A stretch of 64,000 nt of DNA from Desulfovibrio sp. G11 (GCF_900243745.1 NZ_LT984798.1:2874001-2938000), one strand, 5' to 3'; positions 50,376 to 59,840 are shown, numbered from the stretch's first letter. The notes: generated by a model from the sequence alone, not told the origin. Made by a program: numbers and translations.

Positions 50376-51343
50376 CAGCGTTTTCCTTGTCTGCCCATAA
50401 GCAGGGCTTCGGGGTTGCGTTCAAGCATCTGTGTGAAGTTGCGGATGGTGCGCAGGGTTTCAATGCTTTCCCTGATCAGGCGGCGGACATCGTTGACGGT
50501 GGGCGAGTCACGCCCCACAAGGCTTTGGGCCGAGGCCGTGACTACACGCAGCTGGTCCGCTGCCAGGCTCATGCTCTCCAGCGCGGCTCGCAAGGTAACA
50601 AAGGTTCCCGGCATTTGCCCTTCAACTGTGCTTGCGGCGGTGTTGAGCTTTTTCAGGATGCTTTCGGCATTTTGCCGCATGGAACTGTTTTTGAGGACGT
50701 CTTCAACTTCTTCAAATGTGCGCGTAAACGCTTTGAGGCCGCGTCCAAGGCTGTCGTCCGCCAGGGAATGGGCCAGGCTTTGCAGGATGGCTTCAAGTGC
50801 GTGGGCCATGGATTCCAGCGGCAGTTGCGCCAGGGTGGTTTGCAGCGTGTCAATGGGGGAGGGGATGGTGGGAATTTCCGTATCGGGTGTGCCGGAACGG
50901 AAAACAGCGGGTGTGCCGGGAAAGAAGTCCAGCTCGATCCGGTATTGTCCGGTGATAAGGCTTTGTAGTTGCAGGCGGGCACGAAGGCCCCGCTGCACCA
51001 TGCGGCGGACGATTTCTTCCCGCACTGATTCCGAAATGGGCGCAGAGCCGCGGGCGCGCACAAAGCTTTGTTCGTCTATACGGATATAGACGGGAATGGT
51101 GACATTGGAGTCTTTTGTGTTGGCCACAAGGTTGATGCGGGTGACGCTGCCCATGGGAACACCGCGGAACACAACGGGGGCTCCCGTGGAAAGGCCGCTC
51201 ACAGAGCCGTCAAAGTAGAGAACATACTGCATGTCATTGCTGAACAGACGGCCGCCGCCCAGTACGATGAATCCCAGAGCCAGCAGGGATAGCCCGCCAA
51301 GCACAAAGGCTCCCACAGTGGTTCTGTATTTTTGCGCGTTCAT
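50375..51343 (-). CDS. mlaD: MCE-domain lipid transport protein (MlaD/PqiB-like)
   Basis: Periplasmic lipid-binding component anchored in the inner membrane, 322 residues. It has an N-terminal anchor helix (VGAFVLGGLSLLALGFIVLGGG), then one MCE domain (GSVSGLSTGAPVVFRGVPMGSVTRI), then a long predominantly helical C-terminal region (about residues 165-310). A single MCE domain fits MlaD, while the long helical tail and the neighbouring PqiC-like lipoprotein are closer to Pqi/Let-type systems. Its ATG overlaps the ATPase stop by four bases. Confidence 0.92.
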   Translation of the reverse strand: MNAQKYRTTVGAFVLGGLSLLALGFIVLGGGRLFSNDMQYVLYFDGSVSGLSTGAPVVFRGVPMGSVTRINLVANTKDSNVTIPVYIRIDEQSFVRARGSAPISESVREEIVRRMVQRGLRARLQLQSLITGQYRIELDFFPGTPAVFRSGTPDTEIPTIPSPIDTLQTTLAQLPLESMAHALEAILQSLAHSLADDSLGRGLKAFTRTFEEVEDVLKNSSMRQNAESILKKLNTAASTVEGQMPGTFVTLRAALESMSLAADQLRVVTASAQSLVGRDSPTVNDVRRLIRESIETLRTIRNFTQMLERNPEALLMGRQGKR

Positions 51344-52320
51344 ATATTCGTTTCCTTGTCCGGCGCAGCGGAAGCGTTTTTTTCCGTCTGCTCTTTTTCA
51401 GCGTGACTGCGCTCACCCCTGGTAAGAAAAAGCATTGCGCTGGACGCTGTACCGGGGTCTTGCAGCAGTTGGTGCGGATTGCCGCATGCCGCCACCTGGC
51501 GCGTCTGGGCATCCAGAAAGATGAGACTGTCGGCAATGGCGTAGATGCTTGCCAATTCGTGTGAAACAATAACAAAAGTAGTCCCCAGGCTTGCGCGCAG
51601 CTCCAGGATCAGGTCGTCCAGCAGGCGCGAGCTTACGGGGTCAAGCCCGGCGGACGGTTCGTCCAGAAAAAGAATTTTGGGGTCAAGGGCCAGGGCGCGG
51701 GCCAGACCCGCGCGCTTGCGCATGCCGCCGCTGATCTCGGAAGGGTAGTAGTCTTCAAAGCCTGCAAGCCCGGCGAGGGCCAGCTTGAGTTTGGCCTGTT
51801 CGCGTATGGCCGCGCCGCTCAGGTCTGTATATTGCTGCAGGGGCAGTCCCACGTTTTCTGCAAGGGTCATGGAGCTCCACAAGGCTCCACTCTGAAAGAG
51901 TACACCTGTGTCGCGGCCCATTCTGCGACGCTGCTCTTCACTGCAGGCCCAGAAGTCCGTCTTTCCATAAAAAACCTGGCCCGCCTGTGGGGACTTCAGT
52001 CCCATAAGTACCCGCAGCAAAGTGCTTTTGCCGCAGCCTGAGCCGCCGGTGATAAAGAAAATGTCTCCGGCACGCACGTCAAATGTCACATCGCGCATGA
52101 GGACATACGAGCCGTAACCCACCTGCAGCTCATTGATTTTGATGCGCATTTCACCGCTGTTTTGTCCGGTACGTAGGGCGGTTTCCGGTTTCGGCGGTGT
52201 ACCCGGCGCAGGCGCGTGTGCGGAGCCGTCCGGCATGCCTGGCTGGCGGCTTGCGGAAGAACTCGCGCCCGCGGAATTTTTTTCGGGCGTGATTTCTGCT
52301 ATGGTGTTCTTTTCGGCCAT
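51340..52320 (-). CDS. mlaF: MlaF-like ABC transporter ATPase
   Basis: Drives lipid movement through the MlaE-type permease. The product has 326 residues. The ABC domain has Walker A GGSGCGKST, a Q-loop in VLFQSGALWSSMT, signature ISGGMRKR and Walker B ILFLDEPSAGLD, followed by the switch His in VIVSHELAS. An N-terminal extension of about 57 residues is rich in Ala, Pro and Ser, and the C-terminal 20 residues are highly charged; both are unusual for MlaF. An internal ATG at MRIKINELQVGYGS could be a second start. It begins one base after the permease stop. Confidence 0.92.
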   Translation of the reverse strand: MAEKNTIAEITPEKNSAGASSSASRQPGMPDGSAHAPAPGTPPKPETALRTGQNSGEMRIKINELQVGYGSYVLMRDVTFDVRAGDIFFITGGSGCGKSTLLRVLMGLKSPQAGQVFYGKTDFWACSEEQRRRMGRDTGVLFQSGALWSSMTLAENVGLPLQQYTDLSGAAIREQAKLKLALAGLAGFEDYYPSEISGGMRKRAGLARALALDPKILFLDEPSAGLDPVSSRLLDDLILELRASLGTTFVIVSHELASIYAIADSLIFLDAQTRQVAACGNPHQLLQDPGTASSAMLFLTRGERSHAEKEQTEKNASAAPDKETNI

Positions 52321-52321
52321 G

Positions 52322-53452
52322 TCAGATGTCCAGCACGTTGCAGATGACGGTTATGACCGCAGTGGCTACGATAATGCCCACAATGGCGTGCACCACGGCG
52401 GTTGTGGTTGCAAGGCCCACGGCCTGGGCGCTGCGCCCGCAGCGCATTCCCTGATAGCAGCCCGTCATGGCGATGATGACGCCGAAAACCGTGCCGTAGG
52501 CAAGGCCGATAAAGACGTGTTTGTAGGGAACCATCTGCATGGTGGCGTTGATGTATTCCATCGGATTGATGTTCAGCATGGTTGTGGCCACAATATAGCC
52601 GCCCACCACGCCCATGAGGTCGGCGTAGAGCGTGAGCAGGGGGATCATGGCAGTCAGGGCCACCACGCGGGGCAGAACAAGAAAATCCACCGGGGCTATG
52701 CCGAGGGTGGCAAGGGCGTCCACCTCTTCATTGACCTGCATGGTGCCGATAAGGGCGGCATAAGCCGCACCTACGCGGCCTGCCATGACCACACCCACCA
52801 TAACAGCGCCCATGACACGCAGCATGCCTATGCCTACAAGGCCGGCCACGTAGATCTGCGCGCCGAACTGGGTAAGCTGCACAGCGCCTACAAAGGCCAG
52901 AATAAGGCCGAAGAGCATGCTGGTTATGGAGATGATAGGCAGCGCCTGCACCCCGCACTCCTGCATGGCTGCCAGCAGGTCTTGCGGGCGCATCTGGGTG
53001 CGCCCTACAAACAGGCGGCCCACAGCCAGGGTTACATCGCCCACAAAGTTCAGAAAGTCGGTCACGCGCGGCGGCAGATCAATGGCGACCTGACCCACGC
53101 GCTGCACGAAATTGAGTTCTTCTTTTTTACGGTCTGAACCGGCCTTGGCGGGCACGGCAAAGGCGAGCTTGAGCAGGCGTTCCAGGCCGTCGGGCAGGCT
53201 GGTGTGCAGGTTTGCCTTGCGTTCATTGGCTGTTTGCACCAACTGCACAAGAAAAACGAGCAGGCTGCTGTCCCAGACGCCGAGATTGTCGCTTTCAAGG
53301 CGAACTTCGCGGATGCTCTGGTCTGTCAGGCTTTCCAGGGCGGTTCTGGCTTCAGGGGGCCAGGCCCTATCGATATTCCAGCTGCCACCAACGCTGACGC
53401 GCAGAAGCGGCCCCTGAATGGAAGCTGTCACTTGCGGACTTGTTTCCATCAC
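52322..53452 (-). CDS. mlaE: MlaE-type permease with fused N-terminal STAS domain
   Basis: Inner-membrane lipid transport permease, 376 residues. The first 100 residues form a STAS-like domain (LRVSVGGSWNIDRAW, IREVRLESDNLGVWDSSLLVFLVQL), the role played by the separate MlaB protein in E. coli. The rest is the MlaE permease with its conserved motifs FGLILAFVGAVQLTQFGA, MAGRVGAAYAALIGTMQVNEEVDAL and GVVGGYIVATTMLNI. It is the first gene of the unit mlaE-mlaF-mlaD-pqiC-HD-GYP and is divergent from polA, with 87 bases between. Confidence 0.93.
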   Translation of the reverse strand: MMETSPQVTASIQGPLLRVSVGGSWNIDRAWPPEARTALESLTDQSIREVRLESDNLGVWDSSLLVFLVQLVQTANERKANLHTSLPDGLERLLKLAFAVPAKAGSDRKKEELNFVQRVGQVAIDLPPRVTDFLNFVGDVTLAVGRLFVGRTQMRPQDLLAAMQECGVQALPIISITSMLFGLILAFVGAVQLTQFGAQIYVAGLVGIGMLRVMGAVMVGVVMAGRVGAAYAALIGTMQVNEEVDALATLGIAPVDFLVLPRVVALTAMIPLLTLYADLMGVVGGYIVATTMLNINPMEYINATMQMVPYKHVFIGLAYGTVFGVIIAMTGCYQGMRCGRSAQAVGLATTTAVVHAIVGIIVATAVITVICNVLDI

Positions 53453-53539
53453 TATAGTATACGCATAGCTTTATTTATCCGCAAGAGCCGTTCCGGGCAA
53501 ACTCGCGGACTTGCCACACTCAAAAGAATACGGTTAGCC

Positions 53540-56305
53540 ATGTCTTTAAAAAAACGTCTTGATCTTGCTACTGAACCTGTTTTTCTCATGGACGGTTCGG
53601 CCTTTATTTACCGGGGTTTTTTTGCCAACAGAAACATGCAGCGTTCTGACGGGTTTCCCACCAATGCCCTGGTTGTGGTCACCCGTGTGTTGCTGCGTAT
53701 CCTGCGCGAAGAACGGCCGCAGTATTTTCTTTTTGTCAAAGACGGCAAAGGCAAGAACTTCAGGCATGATATTTTTCCGCTCTACAAGGCTAACCGCGAC
53801 GCTACGCCGGAAGACCTGGTACGCCAGATGCAACCCATCGAGCGCATGGTGACGGCGCTGGGCATGAATCTTGAGGTTTCCGACCATTGCGAGGCTGACG
53901 ACTGCATAGCCTCGCTGGCCGCCCGGTTTTCGCAGGAACGCCCCGTGGTCATCGTTGGCGGCGACAAGGACCTCAAACAGTGCCTCGGCCCCAATGTCTA
54001 TATGTGGGACCCCGCATTCAGGGATGAAAAACTGCTTACGGCCGCGCAGTTTACAGAGGAAAGCGGCTTGACTCCCGCCCAGTGGCCCGATGTTCAGGCG
54101 CTTGTGGGTGACACCAGCGACAATATTCCCGGTGTTCCTGGCATCGGTCCCAAGACGGCTGCAAAAATTTTTGAAATCTGCCCCAGCCTTGAAGACATAC
54201 GCGACCATTTTGCGCTGCTGCCGCCAAAGATTCAGGACAAGCTGCGCGACCATCTGGACGAAATGTTCACCTGGCGCAAGCTGACGACCCTGTCGCTGGA
54301 TGTCTGCACAGCGGTCGAGATGGACGATCTGCTGGTGCGGCCTATCAACGCCGCCCGCTGCGCCGATCTGGCAGAAGAGTTCGAGCTTCATGCCCTGCGG
54401 CGGGAAATGGCTTCTCTTGAACGCATGCAGCTCTCTGCTCCGGCAGATTCAGAACGGGCTGGCAAGGATGAACGTTTCCGGGGCGAATCGTTGCCCTTGC
54501 TTTCGGCATCTGTAGAAGCAGGCTCCGACGCAAAAAAAACAGGCGGTGGCCCCGCCCGGGGGGCTGCCGCACAGCCCTTGCCGCCCAAGGGCGCCGGGGC
54601 GCAGATGAGCCTTCTTGAGGTGGTGGAAGAAAAACCGGCTCCACAGGTGAGCCGGGTAGAAGACCTGCCGGACTGCCGCGGCAGGAATGTGGCTCTTGTC
54701 TGGGCCAGAGGGTTTGATGCCGCGCCTCATGCGGCAGTCGAGGGCGGCGAAGACGTCTGCTGGACCGGCGGGCAGGAAAGCATGAGCCTCCTGTGCGCCT
54801 GGGCCGCCGAGGCGCGACGTATTGTGACGCCGGATCTCAAGGGGCTGCTTTCGCAGGCAGCCTGCTGGCGCAGCCTGACGCAGGAAAAAAAACAGGATTT
54901 TTTTATGGACCTGGGGCTGGCCGCCTATCTCGTCAATCCGGAAGAGAGCGACTACGCCTGGCCGCGTCTAGCGGTACATTGGGGTGCGCCGTTACGTGAC
55001 GATGGTCCCGGTCCGGCCCTGCTTGCCCTGCGTATGGTCGAAGTGCTGGAGGCCCGCATGCGACAGGATGGGCTTGCGGAGCTTTACGAAAGCCTTGAGC
55101 TGCCCCTCACTCCCATACTGGCGGATATGGAACGGCGTGGCATCGCCATTGATGCCGCCGCATTCGAATCATTTCTTTCCGACGTGCAGGGGAGGCTGGA
55201 CACCCTGACGGCGGCTGTTTACGAGGCAGCAGGCAGGGAATTCAACATCCGTTCCGCGCAGCAGCTGGGCGATGTGCTTTTCAGTACGCTTGAACTGCCT
55301 TCGCCCCGGAAAACAAAAGGAGGGCAGGCCTCCACCAGCCAGGACACCCTTGAAAAACTGGCGGGCCGCCATCCTGTGGTCGACAGCGTCCTTGAATTCC
55401 GCAAGCTGGAAAAAATGCGTTCCACCTATCTTGACCCGCTACCGCGCCTCATGGACGGCAATGGGCGCATCCACACCACCTTTAACCAGAAAGCCACGGC
55501 CACAGGGCGGCTTTCTTCCAGCAATCCCAACCTGCAGAATATCCCCGTGCGTGGTGATCTGGGCAAACGCATGCGAACCTGCTTTATTGCGAACCCGGGC
55601 AGTGCCCTGGTGTCGGCAGACTACTCGCAGGTGGAACTTCGGGTGCTGGCCCACATGTCGCAAGACAAGGCGCTGCTTGAAGCCTTCCGCAACGGGGAGG
55701 ATATTCACGCCCGCACGGCCGCTCTGGTTTACGATCTTGCGCCCGACCAGGTAAGTCCGGACCAGCGCCGCAATGCCAAAACAATCAACTTCGGCCTTAT
55801 TTACGGCATGGGGGCGCAAAAGCTGGGGCAGGACCTGAAAATCAGCACCAGTGAGGCCAAGGAATTCATAGCACGCTATTTTTCGCGCCTCACGGGGCTG
55901 AAAGAGTTTTATGACTCTGTGGAGGCAACCGCCAAACGCCAGGGCTATGTGACCACGCTCGGCGGCCGCCGCCGTCTTTTGCCGGACATCCATTCACCCA
56001 ACGGGCAGGCATATGCCCTGGCCCGCCGCCAGGCCATCAATACGGTCATTCAGGGGTCGGCTGCGGATATCATCAAACTGGCCATGCTGGCAGTGGCTGA
56101 AGATGAGCAGTTGCGCGAACATGAGGCCCGCCTGCTTTTACAGGTGCATGACGAACTGCTGCTGGAAGTGCCGGAAGCCTCCGCCAGGGCTGCCGGGGCG
56201 CGGGTAGCGGACCTGATGAGCAGCGTAAAACCCGGTGGAGAACCTCTCTCGGTTCCGTTAGTGGTGGATTGGGGAGTAGGTAAAAACTGGGGCGCGGCGC
56301 ATTAG
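53540..56305 (+). CDS. polA: DNA polymerase I
   Basis: Repair and primer-replacement polymerase, 921 residues. The N-terminal 5' nuclease (residues 1-290) has FLMDGSAFIYRGFFA, SDHCEADDCIASLA, GDKDLKQCLG and LVGDTSDNIPGVPGIGPKTA. A low-complexity linker (about 300-375) follows. The 3'-5' exonuclease region (about 380-530) lacks the DxE and other acidic motifs needed for proofreading. The polymerase domain has motif A DYSQVELRVLAH, motif B RRNAKTINFGLIYGMGAQKL and motif C VHDELLLEVPE. The ATG at 53540 starts the conserved MSLKKRL region; upstream frame sequence is not family-like. Confidence 0.95.
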   Translation: MSLKKRLDLATEPVFLMDGSAFIYRGFFANRNMQRSDGFPTNALVVVTRVLLRILREERPQYFLFVKDGKGKNFRHDIFPLYKANRDATPEDLVRQMQPIERMVTALGMNLEVSDHCEADDCIASLAARFSQERPVVIVGGDKDLKQCLGPNVYMWDPAFRDEKLLTAAQFTEESGLTPAQWPDVQALVGDTSDNIPGVPGIGPKTAAKIFEICPSLEDIRDHFALLPPKIQDKLRDHLDEMFTWRKLTTLSLDVCTAVEMDDLLVRPINAARCADLAEEFELHALRREMASLERMQLSAPADSERAGKDERFRGESLPLLSASVEAGSDAKKTGGGPARGAAAQPLPPKGAGAQMSLLEVVEEKPAPQVSRVEDLPDCRGRNVALVWARGFDAAPHAAVEGGEDVCWTGGQESMSLLCAWAAEARRIVTPDLKGLLSQAACWRSLTQEKKQDFFMDLGLAAYLVNPEESDYAWPRLAVHWGAPLRDDGPGPALLALRMVEVLEARMRQDGLAELYESLELPLTPILADMERRGIAIDAAAFESFLSDVQGRLDTLTAAVYEAAGREFNIRSAQQLGDVLFSTLELPSPRKTKGGQASTSQDTLEKLAGRHPVVDSVLEFRKLEKMRSTYLDPLPRLMDGNGRIHTTFNQKATATGRLSSSNPNLQNIPVRGDLGKRMRTCFIANPGSALVSADYSQVELRVLAHMSQDKALLEAFRNGEDIHARTAALVYDLAPDQVSPDQRRNAKTINFGLIYGMGAQKLGQDLKISTSEAKEFIARYFSRLTGLKEFYDSVEATAKRQGYVTTLGGRRRLLPDIHSPNGQAYALARRQAINTVIQGSAADIIKLAMLAVAEDEQLREHEARLLLQVHDELLLEVPEASARAAGARVADLMSSVKPGGEPLSVPLVVDWGVGKNWGAAH

Positions 56306-56330
56306 AGCAACTCCACCTTGAAGTTGCTCT
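56304..56330 (+). terminator. Hairpin after polA
   Basis: AGAGCAACT, 9-nt loop, AGTTGCTCT, directly after the polA stop and without a T run. The right arm begins a segment that resembles 57348-57395 (see findings). Confidence 0.45.
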
Positions 56331-56460
56331 GGCGGCTGCGCGAGCGGGCGCTCGCCGTGCAGGCGTAAGCGTCATAACGGGCGTATCGTAAATTTTGAGG
56401 ATGTACGCTTGATGAACTTGTGAAGATTCTGCCTCTTGCAGGGGGGCAAGCGACGGGCGG

Positions 56461-57243
56461 CTATTTTCGCAATATGGTGCGCAGGGTTTCTGCCTGCGGG
56501 CCGGAAAGGCCGTCAAGTCTTTGCCGCACACGGTCTTGTACCGATTCGTGGCGGGGGGCCATTTCGTAAAGCGATGCCGCTGCGGTCTGGCTTACGGCAA
56601 AAGCCGGATCATTCTGCCTGCCGCTGGAGTTGAGGTCGGCATAGCGCAGCGCGGCGTCAATGATGGCGTCCAGATAGGCAGTGTTGCCCGAAGCAGTGTA
56701 GGCTGCCCAATACATCTGCAGGACTGTTTTTTCCCTTGTTAGGTCCCATTGCAGCAGGGGCGTGGGATTATGCTGTATCTGCTGTAGCAGGATGGCGTCT
56801 TTTTCATCCAGCAGCAACTGCATAAGCGCCGCTTCATCCGTAAGCCGTGCCAGATGTACGGCCCAGGCCAGGGTGCGTTTGCCGTCACGGCTGAGGGAAG
56901 GGACCAGAGGCAGCAGGCGCCGGCGCGCGGCAGGGTCTGTCTTGAGGGACTCTGCCAGAAAGGCCGCGAGGGTGAGCTGTTTTTGCCGGTCGTAGAGCAC
57001 GTTTTGCGCATCAAACGAGCGAAGGATGCCGGGCAGTGTTTCGGGCCGGTTTTCCTTGTAATAGAACTCCATATCCCGGGCGTAGAATGAAAGCCCCTTG
57101 GAAGCGGTAAGGGCAGAGGCCCCGGATGTTCCCGCCAGCATGCAGATGCTGGCGAGAAGCAGGACCCGCATAAAAGGTGCGCCCGGCTTGGCATGTGCAA
57201 GCACGTGGCGCAGGCGATGGAAAAAAATGGAGAGCAAGTGCAT
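56461..57243 (-). CDS. Exported hypothetical protein, helical
   Basis: 260 residues from the start chosen here. The hydrophobic signal MRVLLLASICMLAGTSGASALTA begins at 57171 and may itself be the true start; ATGs at 57243 and 57303 are alternatives, and none has a convincing ribosome site. The exported part is alpha-helical and rich in Leu, Ala and Arg, with repeats reminiscent of HEAT/TPR-type units (LAAFLAESLKTDPAARRRLLPLVPSLSRDGKRTLAWAVHLARL). Convergent with polA and cotranscribable with the HD-domain gene 240 bases upstream. No family recognised. Confidence 0.55.
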   Translation of the reverse strand: MHLLSIFFHRLRHVLAHAKPGAPFMRVLLLASICMLAGTSGASALTASKGLSFYARDMEFYYKENRPETLPGILRSFDAQNVLYDRQKQLTLAAFLAESLKTDPAARRRLLPLVPSLSRDGKRTLAWAVHLARLTDEAALMQLLLDEKDAILLQQIQHNPTPLLQWDLTREKTVLQMYWAAYTASGNTAYLDAIIDAALRYADLNSSGRQNDPAFAVSQTAAASLYEMAPRHESVQDRVRQRLDGLSGPQAETLRTILRK

Positions 57244-57485
57244 GGCGGCCTGCGGTCGATCCTTCCAGAGAGGTTGAAACGTGTTTTTCAGAAATATGCA
57301 CATCAATGGCCTGATCCCAATGCCACAGGAGTCTCGAGCAGCGTTACGCTGCAGTTGCTCTGACACCTGCGCAGCCAGACGTCGCCGCGAGGCGTAAGCC
57401 AGCCTGTACGGTTTGCCGGCGCGGCCCAACACCGCAGCGCATGTCTTGCAAGCCTTGGAGCATATCTTCTTGAAGGCTAAATGGT

Positions 57486-58727
57486 CTAGTCAAAGTCCGC
57501 CAGCAAAGAATCCAGCTTGAGACATGCAAGCGGGCTTTGCCGCAGCAGGGTGAGCAGGCGCACTCGGGCTTCCAGCAGGTGAGGGGACGAAACACCGTTA
57601 CGGATAGAGCTGTGGGCCTCAAGAAAGGCGGCCAGGTTGTCGCAATCCTTGATAAGGCGTCCATCCTTGGGGTCAAGGGCGTCGGTGTTGCAGTTTTCCT
57701 GCAGGGTGCAGAAGTCCGAAACCTTTTCAATCCTGCCGTGGCGCCGTACGCATTCCTGAAATTCGGACTGAACCCCCAGGCCGAGATAGTAGGATATGCG
57801 TTCTACAAGCGCTGTGAATCCCTGTTGCCGCAACGGAGCGAAAACACGGCGTTCAAGCTCTTTTTCTTCATATTCCTTGATAATCTTTGGCAGGTCAGCC
57901 ACAGAGCGCTTGACCGGCGAGATGATGTCGCGGGTGAGCACTTCCGGCAGGTCATGAAAAAGTCCGCAGAAAAAATTGTTGTTGGCTCTGGCGCGGCAGG
58001 CGTTGACCGACAGGCTGAAAAAGTAGGCGAAGCAGGCCACAATAAACATGTGCCCCAGTACGGACGTTGCGGGTATGCGCGGAGCCTGCGTCCAGCGGAT
58101 CTGAAAACGCAGCTGCCCGCAGAGGTTGGCCAGGCGGTTCAGGGCTGTACCCTGGGTACGCATATGCTCCAGGCCCTTCAGGTCGGTGAACGAATGCAGC
58201 CTGTCCACAAAGGATTGCCCGATATCGTCCATTTCGTCGTCAAAATGGCTGTTGAGGGGCTTGATAAGATTGAACTCCCACTGTGAGGCGTACAGGTGCG
58301 CGGCCGTGAGTATGCGCCGGGGCAGGCTGCCATCATCCGGCGCATGGTGCCAGCGGCACATCCGTTCCCAGAAGGGGCCAAGAGGCGACAGCGCCGGCTG
58401 CAGGCTTTCCAGCACATGGTCTGTCAACTGACGGTACTGTTCGGGATTTTCTTTTATGCGGTAAAAGATCGGCGGTTTGATGTCGGTTATGATCAGGCGG
58501 TAGAAATAGTCGAAAAGGCCGCCTTCAATAATGTCGCCCGCAAGGCGCACTTTTTTTTCTTCAGACATGTGGAGCGAGTTTTCATGCCACAGCACACAGG
58601 CTAGCAGCATCTTGTGCGCCTGCTTGTCGGTTTCAAGCAGTTCTGCCGGGCGCAATTTGTCGTTCCAGCGCAGAAGGTACGCACCTGAAAAAATGAGTTG
58701 AAGCAAGCTTTTGCGAATATCTGCCAT
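57486..58727 (-). CDS. HD-domain phosphohydrolase (YfbR-like)
   Basis: 413 residues. The C-terminal half holds an HD domain: GHMFIVACFAYFF (first His), then FFCGLFHDLPEVLTRDIISPVKR, which closely follows the HDLxEVLTGD-TPVK motif of YfbR 5'-deoxynucleotidases, and a later acidic residue in KDCDNLAAFLEA. The N-terminal half (about 190 residues) is helical and unfamiliar, so the protein is twice the size of YfbR. A nucleotide monophosphatase function is the best guess. ATG 58727 has GGAG upstream. Confidence 0.8.
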   Translation of the reverse strand: MADIRKSLLQLIFSGAYLLRWNDKLRPAELLETDKQAHKMLLACVLWHENSLHMSEEKKVRLAGDIIEGGLFDYFYRLIITDIKPPIFYRIKENPEQYRQLTDHVLESLQPALSPLGPFWERMCRWHHAPDDGSLPRRILTAAHLYASQWEFNLIKPLNSHFDDEMDDIGQSFVDRLHSFTDLKGLEHMRTQGTALNRLANLCGQLRFQIRWTQAPRIPATSVLGHMFIVACFAYFFSLSVNACRARANNNFFCGLFHDLPEVLTRDIISPVKRSVADLPKIIKEYEEKELERRVFAPLRQQGFTALVERISYYLGLGVQSEFQECVRRHGRIEKVSDFCTLQENCNTDALDPKDGRLIKDCDNLAAFLEAHSSIRNGVSSPHLLEARVRLLTLLRQSPLACLKLDSLLADFD

Positions 58728-58848
58728 ATTTTCTCCGGAGGCCTGTCGGAAAAACACTTGGCAGTATAGGAAGATATGGGGTAAAGCTCAAGGGCTTCAT
58801 GACGTCCCCGTATTTTGCGGCTTTTACCGCGAATGGGTGAACAAGCTC

Positions 58849-58877
58849 TTGACAGGTTCAAGAGTTTATCGTATTGA
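58849..58877 (+). promoter_or_regulatory. Sigma-70 promoter of rplM-rpsI
   Basis: TTGACA, 17-bp spacer, TATTGA, about 110 bases before the rplM ATG. An inverted repeat CTCTTGA/TCAAGAG overlaps the -35, a possible operator. Confidence 0.65.
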
Positions 58878-58989
58878 AGCTTTCTTTACTGCGATACTGT
58901 TGTCACCCCCGTTCGACGGCGCATCGCGCAATGAACTTTTTTGCGGCCTCTACGGCTGCTGCTATTTGCAGATGTGAGGAGTCATTCCG

Positions 58990-59424
58990 ATGAAGACGTT
59001 CAGCCCCACCCCCAAAGACATCAACCGCCAGTGGTTCGTGGTTGACGCCCAGGATCAGGTGCTTGGCCGTCTGGCCAGCCAGATCGCCCACCGCCTGCGC
59101 GGCAAGCACAAGCCGGAATTTGCCCCGCATATGGATAACGGGGACTTTATCGTGGTAGTTAACTGCGAAAAGATCAAGGTCACCGGCAACAAGCTGGCTG
59201 ACAAAAAATATTACCGGCACTCCGGCTGGGTTGGCGGCCTCAAGACCACCATCCTCGGCGATGTGCTGGCCGACAAGCCTTCCCGCGCCCTGATGGCTGC
59301 CGTGAAGGGTATGCTGCCCAAAAATCGCCTGGGCCGCGCCATGCTGAAGAAGCTTAAGATTTACGCCGGGCCTGAACATCCGCACACGGCCCAGAATCCC
59401 CAGCCGCTGACGCTGCCGCATTAA
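58990..59424 (+). CDS. rplM: 50S ribosomal protein L13
   Basis: Early-assembly protein of the large ribosomal subunit, 144 residues as usual. Conserved parts are [63 protein letters not shown] and [31 protein letters not shown] precedes the ATG. It leads the standard rplM-rpsI pair; the leader of about 110 nt could carry autoregulation, as L13 does in E. coli. Confidence 0.98.
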   Translation: MKTFSPTPKDINRQWFVVDAQDQVLGRLASQIAHRLRGKHKPEFAPHMDNGDFIVVVNCEKIKVTGNKLADKKYYRHSGWVGGLKTTILGDVLADKPSRALMAAVKGMLPKNRLGRAMLKKLKIYAGPEHPHTAQNPQPLTLPH

Positions 59425-59437
59425 GGAGTAGAATGCC

Positions 59438-59830
59438 ATGAGCGAGAAATTTGAATACGGCACCGGCCGCCGCAAGACCGCCACGGCGCGTACCCGCATA
59501 TATGCCGGTTCCGGTGGCATCACGGTCAACGGGCGTTCCTTTGAGAACTATTTTCCCCGTAAGACCCTGCAGATGATTATCCGCCAGCCCTTGGTGCTTG
59601 CCAAGCTGGCCGACAAGCTCGACGTGCGCGTCAACGTGGCTGGCGGTGGTGTGACCGGTCAGGCCGAAGCTGTGCGCCACGGTATTTCCAGAGCTCTTCT
59701 GCTGGTAGACCCGGCCCTGCGCCCTGTGCTCAAGAAAGCCGGCTTTCTTACCCGCGATGCCCGCAAGAAAGAACGTAAAAAGTACGGCCTGCGCGCTGCA
59801 CGCGCCCGGTACCAGTACTCCAAACGTTAA
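59438..59830 (+). CDS. rpsI: 30S ribosomal protein S9
   Basis: Small-subunit protein whose basic tail reaches the P-site tRNA. The 130 residues include [27 protein letters not shown] and the C-terminal [32 protein letters not shown], ending in the invariant Lys-Arg. It follows rplM by 13 bases with AAGGAG ahead of its ATG. Confidence 0.98.
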   Translation: MSEKFEYGTGRRKTATARTRIYAGSGGITVNGRSFENYFPRKTLQMIIRQPLVLAKLADKLDVRVNVAGGGVTGQAEAVRHGISRALLLVDPALRPVLKKAGFLTRDARKKERKKYGLRAARARYQYSKR

Positions 59831-59840
59831 TACCTTTTAC

